Shown here: piece after piece, positions 22,587 through 29,661 of the stretch
How positions within the stretch are numbered: position 1 is the stretch's first letter
How the letters are laid out: the number at the start of each line of letters is the position of its first letter
Origin: CAMAUF01 sp046152925
GTDB lineage: Bacteria > Chloroflexota > Dehalococcoidia > Tepidiformales > Tepidiformaceae
Reading direction: 5' to 3'
DNA length: 35,313 bases
Assembly (NCBI GenBank): GCA_046152925.1
Contig: JBJXFX010000163.1
Span: forward strand, 1-35,313
Translations under genes and position numbers: made by a program
The notes under the pieces: generated by a model
The model's database searches: none
Told to the model about the DNA's origin: nothing
What the model saw: only the letters and a program-made list of their open reading frames with translations

Positions 22587-22970
22587 ATGGCAGTCCGCGG
22601 CGTGCGCGGTGCAACCACCGTGACCAAGAACTCGAAAGAAGAGATTGTCGAAGCGACGCGTGAACTGCTCGCCGAGATGATCGCGGCAAACGACCTCGTC
22701 GCTGAAGAGGTCGCGTCGGCCTGGTTTACGACCACGCCCGACGTGACGGCCGAGTTCCCTGCCGTCGCGGCCCGGCAAATGGGCTGGACCTTCGTGCCGC
22801 TGATGTGCGGCCACGAAATGTCCGTCCCAGGCAGCCTGCCGCTTTGCGTCCGCATCCTCCTTCACGTGAATACGGAGAAGGGAATCCATGACATCCACCA
22901 CGTCTACCTCCGCGAGGCACGACGCCTGCGCCCCGACCTCCCGAGCAGCACACATTCGACCGCGCGTTAG
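22587..22970 (+). CDS. aroH: Chorismate mutase, AroH type
   Basis: 127-residue monofunctional chorismate mutase of the Bacillus AroH (trimeric pseudo alpha-beta barrel) class, converting chorismate to prephenate for Phe/Tyr. Typical stretches: RGVRGATTVTKNS with the catalytic Arg, the MIAANDL helix end, SAWFTTTPDV, CVRILLHVNT and IHHVYLREARRLRPDL with the conserved Arg and Tyr. Shine-Dalgarno GAGGAGG upstream. Its end overlaps the DAHP synthase start by 83 bases. Confidence 0.92.
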   Translation: MAVRGVRGATTVTKNSKEEIVEATRELLAEMIAANDLVAEEVASAWFTTTPDVTAEFPAVAARQMGWTFVPLMCGHEMSVPGSLPLCVRILLHVNTEKGIHDIHHVYLREARRLRPDLPSSTHSTAR

Positions 22971-24033
22971 CCAACAGGAGCCCGCTGTCCTCGTCGTCTC
23001 GGCCCGGGCCACTGAGGCCGAAGTCGCCCACATCGTGGAGCGCATCCGCGAATCCGGGCACCAGGCCCATATCTCGAGGGGTGACTCCGGCACGGTCGTC
23101 GGCGTCGTCGGGCCCGACCAGCCCGAACTCGACGAGATGCTCGCATCCATCCCTCAGGTCGAAGCCGTCCACCGGCTGACCAAGCCCTACAAGCTCGCCA
23201 GCCGCGACTTCCGCCGCGAACCGAGCATCATCGACCTCGGGTATGGCGTCTCGGTCGGCGGCGACGAGCTCGCCGTGATGGCCGGCCCCTGTTCGATCGA
23301 AGATGAAGAGCACATCTTTGCCACCGCGGAAGCCGTGAAAGCAGCTGGCGCGAACGTCCTCCGCGGCGGCGCGTTCAAACCACGGACGTCGCCCTACGCC
23401 TTCCGCGGCCTCGGTGATGAGGCGCTTGTTTACCTCGCCCGCGCGGGCCGCGCGTTCGGGATGCCGGTCATCACCGAGCTGATGTCGGTCCGCGACCTCG
23501 AGGCCGTCGCCGAACAGGCCGATGTCATCCAGATCGGCGCCCGTAACATGCAGAACTTCATCCTGCTCGACGAGGTTGGCAAGCTCCGCAAGCCCGTGAT
23601 GCTGAAGCGCGCGCCCAGCGGCACGATCGAAGAGTGGTTGCTGGCCGCGGAATACATCCTCGCGCAGGGCAACCCCGATGTGATCCTCTGCGAGCGCGGC
23701 ATCCGCACCTTCGAAAGCGTGGCCTACCGGAACACGTTCGATATCAATGCGATCCCGGCGATCAAGGAGCTGAGCCACCTGCCGATCATCGCGGACCCGA
23801 GCCACGGCACGGGGAAGCGCGCGCTCGTCCTGCCCGTCGCACTCGCCGGCGTCGCGGCCGGAGCCGACGGGCTGATGATCGAAGTGCACCCCGAACCGGA
23901 GCGCGCCTTGAGCGACGGGCCGCAGTCCTTGACCTTCCCACAGTTCGACCAGATGATGCGGTCGGTCTCCGGAATCGCTGCCTCGGTCGGGCGGACGCTG
24001 TCAGGAGTGAGGGCGTCTGCTGAGGCACGGTAA
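22888..24033 (+). CDS. aroF: 3-deoxy-7-phosphoheptulonate (DAHP) synthase, type I-beta
   Basis: 381 residues; first enzyme of the shikimate pathway, condensing PEP with erythrose 4-phosphate. Residues about 33-100 form the ferredoxin-like regulatory domain (AVLVVSARATEAEVAHIVERI) and the rest is the catalytic barrel: MAGPCSIEDEEH, GGAFKPRTSPY, IGARNMQNF, MLKRAPSG and IADPSHGTGKR. The first 30 residues are a Ser/Thr/Arg-rich extension encoded inside aroH; there is no ATG, GTG or TTG nearer the domain, and ATG 22888 has GGAGAAGG, so the overlap appears real. Confidence 0.95.
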   Translation: MTSTTSTSARHDACAPTSRAAHIRPRVSQQEPAVLVVSARATEAEVAHIVERIRESGHQAHISRGDSGTVVGVVGPDQPELDEMLASIPQVEAVHRLTKPYKLASRDFRREPSIIDLGYGVSVGGDELAVMAGPCSIEDEEHIFATAEAVKAAGANVLRGGAFKPRTSPYAFRGLGDEALVYLARAGRAFGMPVITELMSVRDLEAVAEQADVIQIGARNMQNFILLDEVGKLRKPVMLKRAPSGTIEEWLLAAEYILAQGNPDVILCERGIRTFESVAYRNTFDINAIPAIKELSHLPIIADPSHGTGKRALVLPVALAGVAAGADGLMIEVHPEPERALSDGPQSLTFPQFDQMMRSVSGIAASVGRTLSGVRASAEAR

Positions 24034-24097
24034 CGGCAATGGTCGTTTGACCGGTCCAGGCCAGCCGCTGCGGGGAGCGCTCGGCCTGTTGTTGCCC

Positions 24098-24847
24098 ATG
24101 CCGCAGATTGCGCTGCCCGTTTTCAACGGGCCGCTGGACTTGCTCCTCCACCTGATCGAGCGGGACGACCTCGACATCACCGCGGTTTCCCTCGTCTCGG
24201 TCGCGGACCAATTCCTCAAGGCCATTAAGTCGCCCGATGGCGTCGTGAACGCAAACGCGCTCGCCGAATTCGTCGCCATCGGCGCGAAACTCATCTACCT
24301 GAAGTCGAAAGCGCTCCTGCCGCGTCCGCCGCAAGAGCCCGAGGCCGAAGAGGATGTGGAGGAAGCCGGGCGTGAGCTCGTCGAGATGCTGCTCGAATAC
24401 AAGCGGTACAAACAGGTCTCGCAGGTACTCGGCACGCGCCAAGACGACGGCCTTCACGTGTATTCGAGGCTCGCCCCGCTCCCTCCCCAGGAGCCCGGGC
24501 TCGGCCTCGAAGGCGTCACACTCAACGTGATGCGGAAGCTCATGCTCGACGTGATGAAGCGCCTTCCACCGGTGCCGCCGCCCCAGGCGGTCATCCAACG
24601 CGAGAGCACCGTGACCATTCAGCAACGCGTGCGCGACTATCGTGAGCGGCTCTCGCGGATGGGACGGTTCAGCTTCCTCGCCGCGATCAACGAGTGCAAA
24701 ACCCGCGTCGAAGTGCTCATCAGCTTCCTGGCGATCCTCGAGCTGTTGAAGAGTGGCGACTGCGACGCGGTCCAGGACGCGGCCTGGGGCGACATTGAAG
24801 TGATCGCCGGCGAAAACCTCGCCCGCCAGCCGGTCCTGTTGAATTAA
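24098..24847 (+). CDS. scpA: Segregation and condensation protein A
   Basis: 249-residue kleisin of the bacterial SMC complex, linking Smc heads and binding ScpB. The N-terminus FNGPLDLLLHLIERDDLDI and NALAEFVAIGAKLIYLKSKALLP are diagnostic; the C-terminal winged-helix part (FSFLAAINECKTRVEVLISFLAILELLKSG) is intact. I use ATG 24098; a TTG at 24047 would add 17 residues. scpB, often next to scpA, is not in the window. It follows aroF by 64 bases and may ride on the trp transcript. Confidence 0.93.
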   Translation: MPQIALPVFNGPLDLLLHLIERDDLDITAVSLVSVADQFLKAIKSPDGVVNANALAEFVAIGAKLIYLKSKALLPRPPQEPEAEEDVEEAGRELVEMLLEYKRYKQVSQVLGTRQDDGLHVYSRLAPLPPQEPGLGLEGVTLNVMRKLMLDVMKRLPPVPPPQAVIQRESTVTIQQRVRDYRERLSRMGRFSFLAAINECKTRVEVLISFLAILELLKSGDCDAVQDAAWGDIEVIAGENLARQPVLLN

Positions 24848-24886
24848 GGTCCGCCGGCATCTTACGCATGCGACTCCAAGCGTCGT

Positions 24887-24892
24887 TACACT
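24887..24892 (+). promoter_or_regulatory. Putative -10 box, leaderless geometry
   Basis: TACACT ends 6 bases before the ATG at 24899, placing the expected transcription start at the start codon. No Shine-Dalgarno and no clear -35 upstream. The same hexamer precedes nadB. Confidence 0.45.
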
Positions 24893-24898
24893 GCCGCG

Positions 24899-25639
24899 AT
24901 GCGCCTCCTCCGGTTGACCAACAGCGACGACCTCCAGGACTACGTCTCGACCCAGCAGAACGCCGCGGCGATTGAGGAACAGCGCTTCGTCGAACGCTTT
25001 GGCGAGCCCCTCGAATGGGTCGCGCGATTGGCCTGGCCGACGCCGCGGATGGCGGAAATGGCCATGCGATTCGTGGACGAAGTGCAGCCGGACATGGTCT
25101 TCATCCGGATTAATGGCTTCTGGGTGTCCCACGAGTCTGTCCCCCTGAAGCTTCGCCGCCGGTTCGGAAGGGCGGGCGAGGGGGTGGCCACCGCCGCAGC
25201 CGCGGCCGGACGCAACCGCTGGCTCTCCGAGCAACCGGCGTTTCAGGTGGCGCGCCGTTCCGCGGTCCGGCTCATCGGAGGCGTCCCCCTCTTCACCACG
25301 CCCGAGATCCTGCCGCGAATCGAGGCGATGCTCCGCGACCTCACCCGCTCGGAGTCGTTCCTTGTGGTCGTCCGGGGGCCGTATGGGGACAGGGTCCCCG
25401 GCGGGAACGCGCGCGACGAGCGGCGTTCGCACGCCAGAGCGCGAGAGTTGGATCGAGGAGTCGCGGAGATCTGCTCCCGGCTGAGGATCCCGTACCGGAG
25501 CATCGCGCAGGAAGCAGCCTCTGGTGGGCGCCCGGCCACCGGGAAAGACCGGCTCCACACCGACGCCCACGGCCAGGCCCAGCTCGCGGATTGGGAGTTC
25601 CCGCTGATCGCCGAGGCCTGGGAGAAGGCGCGGTCGTAA
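24899..25639 (+). CDS. Putative SGNH/GDSL-like hydrolase
   Basis: 246 residues, no signal peptide. The C-terminal KDRLHTDAHGQAQLADW fits block V of SGNH hydrolases (DxxH: D217, H220, followed by a Gly and helix). PDMVFIRINGFWV (near residue 64) and SFLVVVRGPYGD are strand-loop elements compatible with the same fold. The usual N-terminal GDSL nucleophile block is not clear (LTNSDDL at 6-12 is a possible variant), so catalytic activity is uncertain. Convergent with the minus-strand operon to its right, and probably transcribed from its own near-leaderless promoter. Confidence 0.55.
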   Translation: MRLLRLTNSDDLQDYVSTQQNAAAIEEQRFVERFGEPLEWVARLAWPTPRMAEMAMRFVDEVQPDMVFIRINGFWVSHESVPLKLRRRFGRAGEGVATAAAAAGRNRWLSEQPAFQVARRSAVRLIGGVPLFTTPEILPRIEAMLRDLTRSESFLVVVRGPYGDRVPGGNARDERRSHARARELDRGVAEICSRLRIPYRSIAQEAASGGRPATGKDRLHTDAHGQAQLADWEFPLIAEAWEKARS

Positions 25640-25678
25640 GCCTCATCAGCCACGGCATCGACGCCACGGCGCGCAACC

Positions 25679-26527
25679 TCAGAACAGCAGCTTCTTCGCT
25701 GCCGAGCCCGGCGTCGCCCGCCAGTTGTGGATGAGCAAGCGGTGCTGCGCCTCAATTTCCACCGGCTCCACCCGGCAGCGGTCGTCGCGGGCGGCGGCCG
25801 CGGCCAGGCGCGCGCACACGGCAACGAGCGGCGGCTCCGGCACGGCCGGGAACGGCGGCTGCGCGACCCGGCGGAGCTGCGCGTCGCCGAGTGCCAGCAG
25901 CCAGCCCATGACGAGCTCCGCGAGGCCGAGATGGAACGAGCGCTCGCCAAACGTGGCGAGGATCCGGTCCGGGCCGCTATCGTTGCCGGCGAGCACGATC
26001 GAGGCGGCAAAGTGGGGCATCGAAAGCTCCGTGGCGGCCCGGTACACCGGGCCCAAGACGGCATCGGACGCGAGTGTCTCGGCGCTGCGGTAGGCGTGAG
26101 GCTTCACCTCTGTCCCGTGCACCGCGGCGGCTATCGCGATGGGCTCTGACTCCACCCAGGCGTCCCACTCGGCCCGGTCGGCCCCGGCCAAGCCCTTCAT
26201 CGCCGCCTGGTAATCCGCGCTGGCCCGGACGAGCGGGATCGCGGCCGGATAGTTCCCCCACTGTACGGCGTGGAGCGCCTCCTGCCGCGCGAGCCACGAG
26301 CGTGACCAGAGCAGCAGGAGCGGCGCCGTCGCGCTGCGAAACTTGGCCCCCGCGCAGGCCTCCGCCAACGCTCCCTCTAATCGCAGCCCCTCCAGGACCA
26401 AGTCGACCTCTTCGCCGAGGACGAAGCCCGTTTGGCGAAACGCGTCGGTCTCCGGGGCGGCGCCGGGCGGCTTGGTGGCGCCCGTCGGCTCCGGGACAAT
26501 ACGCGGTGGCGAGATCCGGGGAGGCAC
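25679..26527 (-). CDS. Hypothetical protein, alpha-helical
   Basis: 282 residues, not recognised. After a Pro-rich N-terminal 35 residues the protein is predicted helical, with motifs such as LLLLWSRSWLARQEALHAVQWGNY and a basic C-terminus ending AAKKLLF. No membrane segment or signal peptide is convincing. The start is GTG 26527, 4 bases after the stop of the DinB-family gene, so it is the last gene of the enolase-linked string. The minus-strand frame has continuous neighbour-like codon use, while the opposite strand shows only shadow frames. Confidence 0.7.
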   Translation of the reverse strand: MPPRISPPRIVPEPTGATKPPGAAPETDAFRQTGFVLGEEVDLVLEGLRLEGALAEACAGAKFRSATAPLLLLWSRSWLARQEALHAVQWGNYPAAIPLVRASADYQAAMKGLAGADRAEWDAWVESEPIAIAAAVHGTEVKPHAYRSAETLASDAVLGPVYRAATELSMPHFAASIVLAGNDSGPDRILATFGERSFHLGLAELVMGWLLALGDAQLRRVAQPPFPAVPEPPLVAVCARLAAAAARDDRCRVEPVEIEAQHRLLIHNWRATPGSAAKKLLF

Positions 26528-26531
26528 CGGC

Positions 26532-27098
26532 CTACTCGCGATTCATGGCGGCCTGGTAGCCGCGAATCACCGGATGGTCGATCCACGCCTCGATCTCCGG
26601 CGTGTGACAGTCGGGCAACGCCCGAAGCATGTCGACAGCGTGCATCGGGTCGTGTTTGTTCCAGCCTCGGAGGTAGTCCAGCAGGCGGACCTTGGCGGCC
26701 GCCCGCTTGCTATCACCGCCGAAGTCCATGGACTTCTGGACATCCTCGGCCGTGAGGGCGCCGAGGTGGCGATGGAGTTCAGCCCGCGTCTCGGCCATCT
26801 CCTCCAACACCCGCTCCAGTGGCCACATGCGGCGCTCGGCGACTTCGCGATCATTCCAGTCGTCGATCCCGCCGCCGGCTGCGCCCCAACCAGCGCCAGC
26901 CACGCCATGCATCGCCTGGAACATCCCGCCGACCGGCCGGTCGATGGTCCCGAGGTGGGCGATGAAGTCCCGCACCACCCAAGTGCTTTTCGGGACGGGC
27001 CTCAGCAATTGCTCCTTCGACAGGCTGCGGCAGAACGCAACAAAGCGTTCACGGTGGGCGTCGAGCTCCTCGACAACGTGGGCGACATCGGGGTTCAT
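26532..27098 (-). CDS. DinB-superfamily protein
   Basis: 188-residue four-helix metal-binding protein of the DinB/YfiT type. The metal His triad is visible: H48 (VVRDFIAHLGTIDRP), H149 and H153 (WNKHDPMHAVDM). Members include thiol-dependent transferases (bacillithiol or mycothiol S-transferases, maleylpyruvate isomerase) and many of unknown role. Start ATG 27098 overlaps the upstream gene stop (ATGA). Confidence 0.82.
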   Translation of the reverse strand: MNPDVAHVVEELDAHRERFVAFCRSLSKEQLLRPVPKSTWVVRDFIAHLGTIDRPVGGMFQAMHGVAGAGWGAAGGGIDDWNDREVAERRMWPLERVLEEMAETRAELHRHLGALTAEDVQKSMDFGGDSKRAAAKVRLLDYLRGWNKHDPMHAVDMLRALPDCHTPEIEAWIDHPVIRGYQAAMNRE

Positions 27099-27670
27099 TC
27101 GGTACGTTCCTTCCGTTTCGGCTTCGCGGGCTTCCGCTTCTTCGCGGCCTTGCGCCGCGCTTTCGCCAACTCTACGACAGCCTTGCGCCGCGCTTGCCAG
27201 CTGGGGTCGCCCGGCGGCCCTTGGAACAGGATCCAGTCGAGTGTCAGCGGGTCGTCAAGCAGTTCGGGGCAGGCCTCCGCGAAGTCCAGGACGCGCGCCG
27301 CCGCGAGCGTGGCCGCAGCTTCCAGCGCTGTGAGGTCCATCGCGGCGCCGGGCCGCTGGGCCGCGTGGAAGAGTGCCCAGCGTGAGGCCTGCAGCGACTG
27401 CGCCAACCCTTCTGCGGAGTCCTGCTCTGGCGCGAGGCTTGAGCCGGGCACCAACTCGGCCGCGAACGACGCTTGTTCGGCGGCGATCGCGGCGATCGTG
27501 GCCCGGATCGAACGCTTCGTGACCGGGGAGACGGCGTCAAGCGCGCTCACATCCATCACGTCGAGCAGGTCGAGCAGGTGCGCCGTGTCGAGGATCAGCC
27601 GGTCGAGCGCGGCCCGCACGCGGACCTGCTCGGCCTCGCCGGGACTCGTTTCGGCCTTAATGGCGGCCAC
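27095..27670 (-). CDS. Hypothetical helical protein with Lys/Arg-rich tail
   Basis: 191 residues, unrecognised. The first 150 residues are helical and Ala/Leu/Glu-rich (LDRLILDTAHLLDLLDVMD, AATLAAARVLDFAEACPELL), followed by WILFQGPPGDPSW and a very basic C-terminus (KARRKAAKKRKPAKPKRK) that could bind nucleic acid or be disordered. The frame is open much further upstream, but that part is a shadow of enolase; GTG 27670 (or 27679) is the sensible start, overlapping the enolase stop by 14 bases. Translationally coupled to the DinB-like gene. Confidence 0.62.
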   Translation of the reverse strand: MAAIKAETSPGEAEQVRVRAALDRLILDTAHLLDLLDVMDVSALDAVSPVTKRSIRATIAAIAAEQASFAAELVPGSSLAPEQDSAEGLAQSLQASRWALFHAAQRPGAAMDLTALEAAATLAAARVLDFAEACPELLDDPLTLDWILFQGPPGDPSWQARRKAVVELAKARRKAAKKRKPAKPKRKERTE

Positions 27671-29018
27671 GGCTGCCACGCCCGCGCTCGCCGCGGTTCG
27701 CGCGCGACGGCGACCGCTGGGCCTCCGGACGGGCGGGTCGCGGCCCGAGCTGCCGGATGCAATCCCACCCGGCATATTGGCCGGACTCCTGGAGCTCCAA
27801 CTCGATCTCCAGGAGGCGGTTGTATTTCGCCGTGCGTTCCGAACGCGCGGGTGCGCCAGTCTTGATCTGGCCGGCGCCCGTGGCGACCGCGAGGTCGGCG
27901 ATGAACGTGTCCTCGGTCTCGCCCGAACGATGGCTGATGACCGCCGTCCAGCCGGCACGCTGGGCCGTTTGCACGGCTTCCATCGTCTCGGAAAGCGTCC
28001 CGATCTGGTTGAGCTTCACGAGGACGCTGTTCGCGGCCCGCTCCGCGATCCCTCGGCGGATCCGCTCGGGGTTCGTCACGAGGAGGTCGTCGCCGACCAA
28101 TTGGCACTGCTCGCCGAGCTTGGCGACGAGCGCTGACCAGCCCTCCCAGTCGTCCTCCGCGAGGCCGTCTTCGATCGACCGGATCGGGTACTTGGCAACC
28201 CAGGAGGCCCAGTGGTCGACCATCTGGGCGCTGGTGAGGACTCGATTCTCCTTGGCGAGGGCATACTGCCCGGCCTTGAAGAGCTCCGTCGAAGCCGGGT
28301 CGAGCGCGAGCACGAGGTCTTCGCCGGGTTTGTAGCCGGCCCGTTCGATCGCCTCGATCACGACCTGCACCGCGGCCTCGTTTCCGGGAAGCGACGGCGC
28401 GAAGCCGCCCTCATCGCCGACCGAGACCGCCAGCCCGCGGTCGTGGAGCACCGCCTTGAGCGAGTGATACACCTCGGTGCCCATCCGGATGCCGTCGGCG
28501 AACGTGTCGGCGCCGACAGGCATGACCATGAACTCCTGGAAGTCCGTCGAGTCCGGTGCGTGCTTTCCGCCATTCAGGATGTTGAGCATCGGCACGGGCA
28601 GCCGGTTCGCCATCGGCCCGCCAAGGTACCGGTAGAGCGGCTGTCCAACCGAGGCGGAGGCAGCGCGCGCGACCGCCAGCGAAACGCCAAGGATCGCGTT
28701 GGCGCCGATCCGGCTCTTATTCGGCGTCCCGTCGATCTCGCAGAGGGCACGGTCGACCTGGAGCTGCTCCAGGGCGGACATCCCTTCGAGCTTGCGGGCG
28801 AGCTCGTTGTTCACGAAGTTCACGGCCTTCAGCACGCCCTTCCCGCCGTAGCGGCGGCCGCCGTCACGAAGCTCGACGGCCTCGTGTGCGCCGGTGGAGG
28901 CGCCCGACGGCACAGAGGCCACCCCTTCGGAGCCGTCATCGAGCACGGCGGCCACTTGAATGGTCGGGTTGCCGCGGGAATCAAGGATCTCGCGAGCGAC
29001 GAGCTCAGCAATCAGCAT
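27657..29018 (-). CDS. eno: Enolase with Arg-rich C-terminal extension
   Basis: 453-residue glycolytic enzyme converting 2-phosphoglycerate to PEP. Hallmarks: AREILDSRGNPT at the N-terminus, VPSGASTGAHEA, GDEGGFAPSL, SIEDGLAEDDW, LVKLNQIGTLSET and ISHRSGETEDTFIADLA. The normal end, RLLEIELELQESGQYAGW, is followed by 35 extra residues rich in Arg, Pro and Ser (about 419-453). ATG 29018 has TTGGAGTG upstream; the longer open frame to 29429 is noise under the deformylase gene. Lies 20 bases after def on the same strand. Confidence 0.96.
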   Translation of the reverse strand: MLIAELVAREILDSRGNPTIQVAAVLDDGSEGVASVPSGASTGAHEAVELRDGGRRYGGKGVLKAVNFVNNELARKLEGMSALEQLQVDRALCEIDGTPNKSRIGANAILGVSLAVARAASASVGQPLYRYLGGPMANRLPVPMLNILNGGKHAPDSTDFQEFMVMPVGADTFADGIRMGTEVYHSLKAVLHDRGLAVSVGDEGGFAPSLPGNEAAVQVVIEAIERAGYKPGEDLVLALDPASTELFKAGQYALAKENRVLTSAQMVDHWASWVAKYPIRSIEDGLAEDDWEGWSALVAKLGEQCQLVGDDLLVTNPERIRRGIAERAANSVLVKLNQIGTLSETMEAVQTAQRAGWTAVISHRSGETEDTFIADLAVATGAGQIKTGAPARSERTAKYNRLLEIELELQESGQYAGWDCIRQLGPRPARPEAQRSPSRANRGERGRGSRGRH

Positions 29019-29038
29019 CGGGACACTCCAAGGGGGTC

Positions 29039-29533
29039 TTAGCCGCCAACTTCGGGCGCGTCCCGCAGCGGGATGAGCGCGTCTGGGCTCGGCAGGTAGT
29101 CGATGTAGAGGATGCCGTTGACGTGGTCGATCTCGTGCTCCAGCGCCTCCGCCATCAGGTCGTTCTCGGCTTTCACGCGGACTTCTTTGCCGGTCTTCGG
29201 GTCCAGCCCTTTCGCAAGCACCTTGCGCGAGCGGACGATCTCCCCGCGAAAGCCCGGCACCGAGAGGCAGCCCTCGTCCACCTGGCGTTCGCCCGACCGC
29301 TTCACGATCTCCGGGTTCACCAACGCAATCCGGTCGTGATTCGGGACATCGATGACGATCACCTTGAGGGGGATGCCAATTTGCGGCGCGGCGAGCCCGA
29401 CGCCGGGCGCGTCGTACATCGTCTCCCACATGTCTTCGATGAGCTTGTGGATGGAGCTATCGATCGTGCGGACGCGCCGGGCCTTTTCGCGAAGGACAGG
29501 GTCGCCCGCGCGCCTGATCGGGATGATCGCCAA
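29039..29533 (-). CDS. def: Peptide deformylase
   Basis: 164-residue metalloenzyme removing the formyl group from new proteins. Motif 1 GVGLAAPQ (44-51), motif 2 EGCLS (87-91, metal ligand C89) and motif 3 HEIDH (133-137, two His ligands and the catalytic Glu) are all intact. The start appears to be TTG 29533 (AIIPIRRAGDP is a normal N-terminus). First gene of the def-eno string; divergent from nadB. Confidence 0.95.
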   Translation of the reverse strand: MAIIPIRRAGDPVLREKARRVRTIDSSIHKLIEDMWETMYDAPGVGLAAPQIGIPLKVIVIDVPNHDRIALVNPEIVKRSGERQVDEGCLSVPGFRGEIVRSRKVLAKGLDPKTGKEVRVKAENDLMAEALEHEIDHVNGILYIDYLPSPDALIPLRDAPEVGG

Positions 29534-29572
29534 TGCCAGAACCCCGGGCCGCGTACGGAGAATGTGCTGCGT

Positions 29573-29578
29573 AGTCTA
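29573..29578 (-). promoter_or_regulatory. Putative -10 box for def
   Basis: Minus strand reads TAGACT, four of six to TATAAT, 40 bases before the TTG start; no convincing -35. Confidence 0.28.
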
Positions 29579-29646
29579 CGTGCCGGGCGTGCCGGAACGC
29601 CATTCGCGGGCTCGCCGCCCCCCGAGCGTCGAGTTCGTGTCACCTG

Positions 29647-29652
29647 TACACT
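29647..29652 (+). promoter_or_regulatory. Putative -10 box for nadB, near-leaderless
   Basis: TACACT ends 9 bases before the GTG at 29662, so the 5' UTR would be about 2-3 bases. There is no Shine-Dalgarno before the GTG, in line with a leaderless or nearly leaderless message. Confidence 0.42.
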
Positions 29653-29661
29653 AACTCCCCT

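Noticed and set aside
23786..25570. 594-codon minus-strand ORF opposite aroF, scpA and the SGNH-like gene
   Set aside because: Runs across three sense genes and gaps, no motifs.
26343..28136. 597-codon + strand ORF opposite the DinB-like and helical unknown genes
   Set aside because: The minus strand has coupled genes with a His-triad DinB fold and enolase; the + frame looks like shadow.
29019..29429. N-terminal extension of enolase
   Set aside because: The extra 137 residues are out-of-frame translation of def; the canonical enolase N-terminus begins at ATG 29018 with a Shine-Dalgarno.
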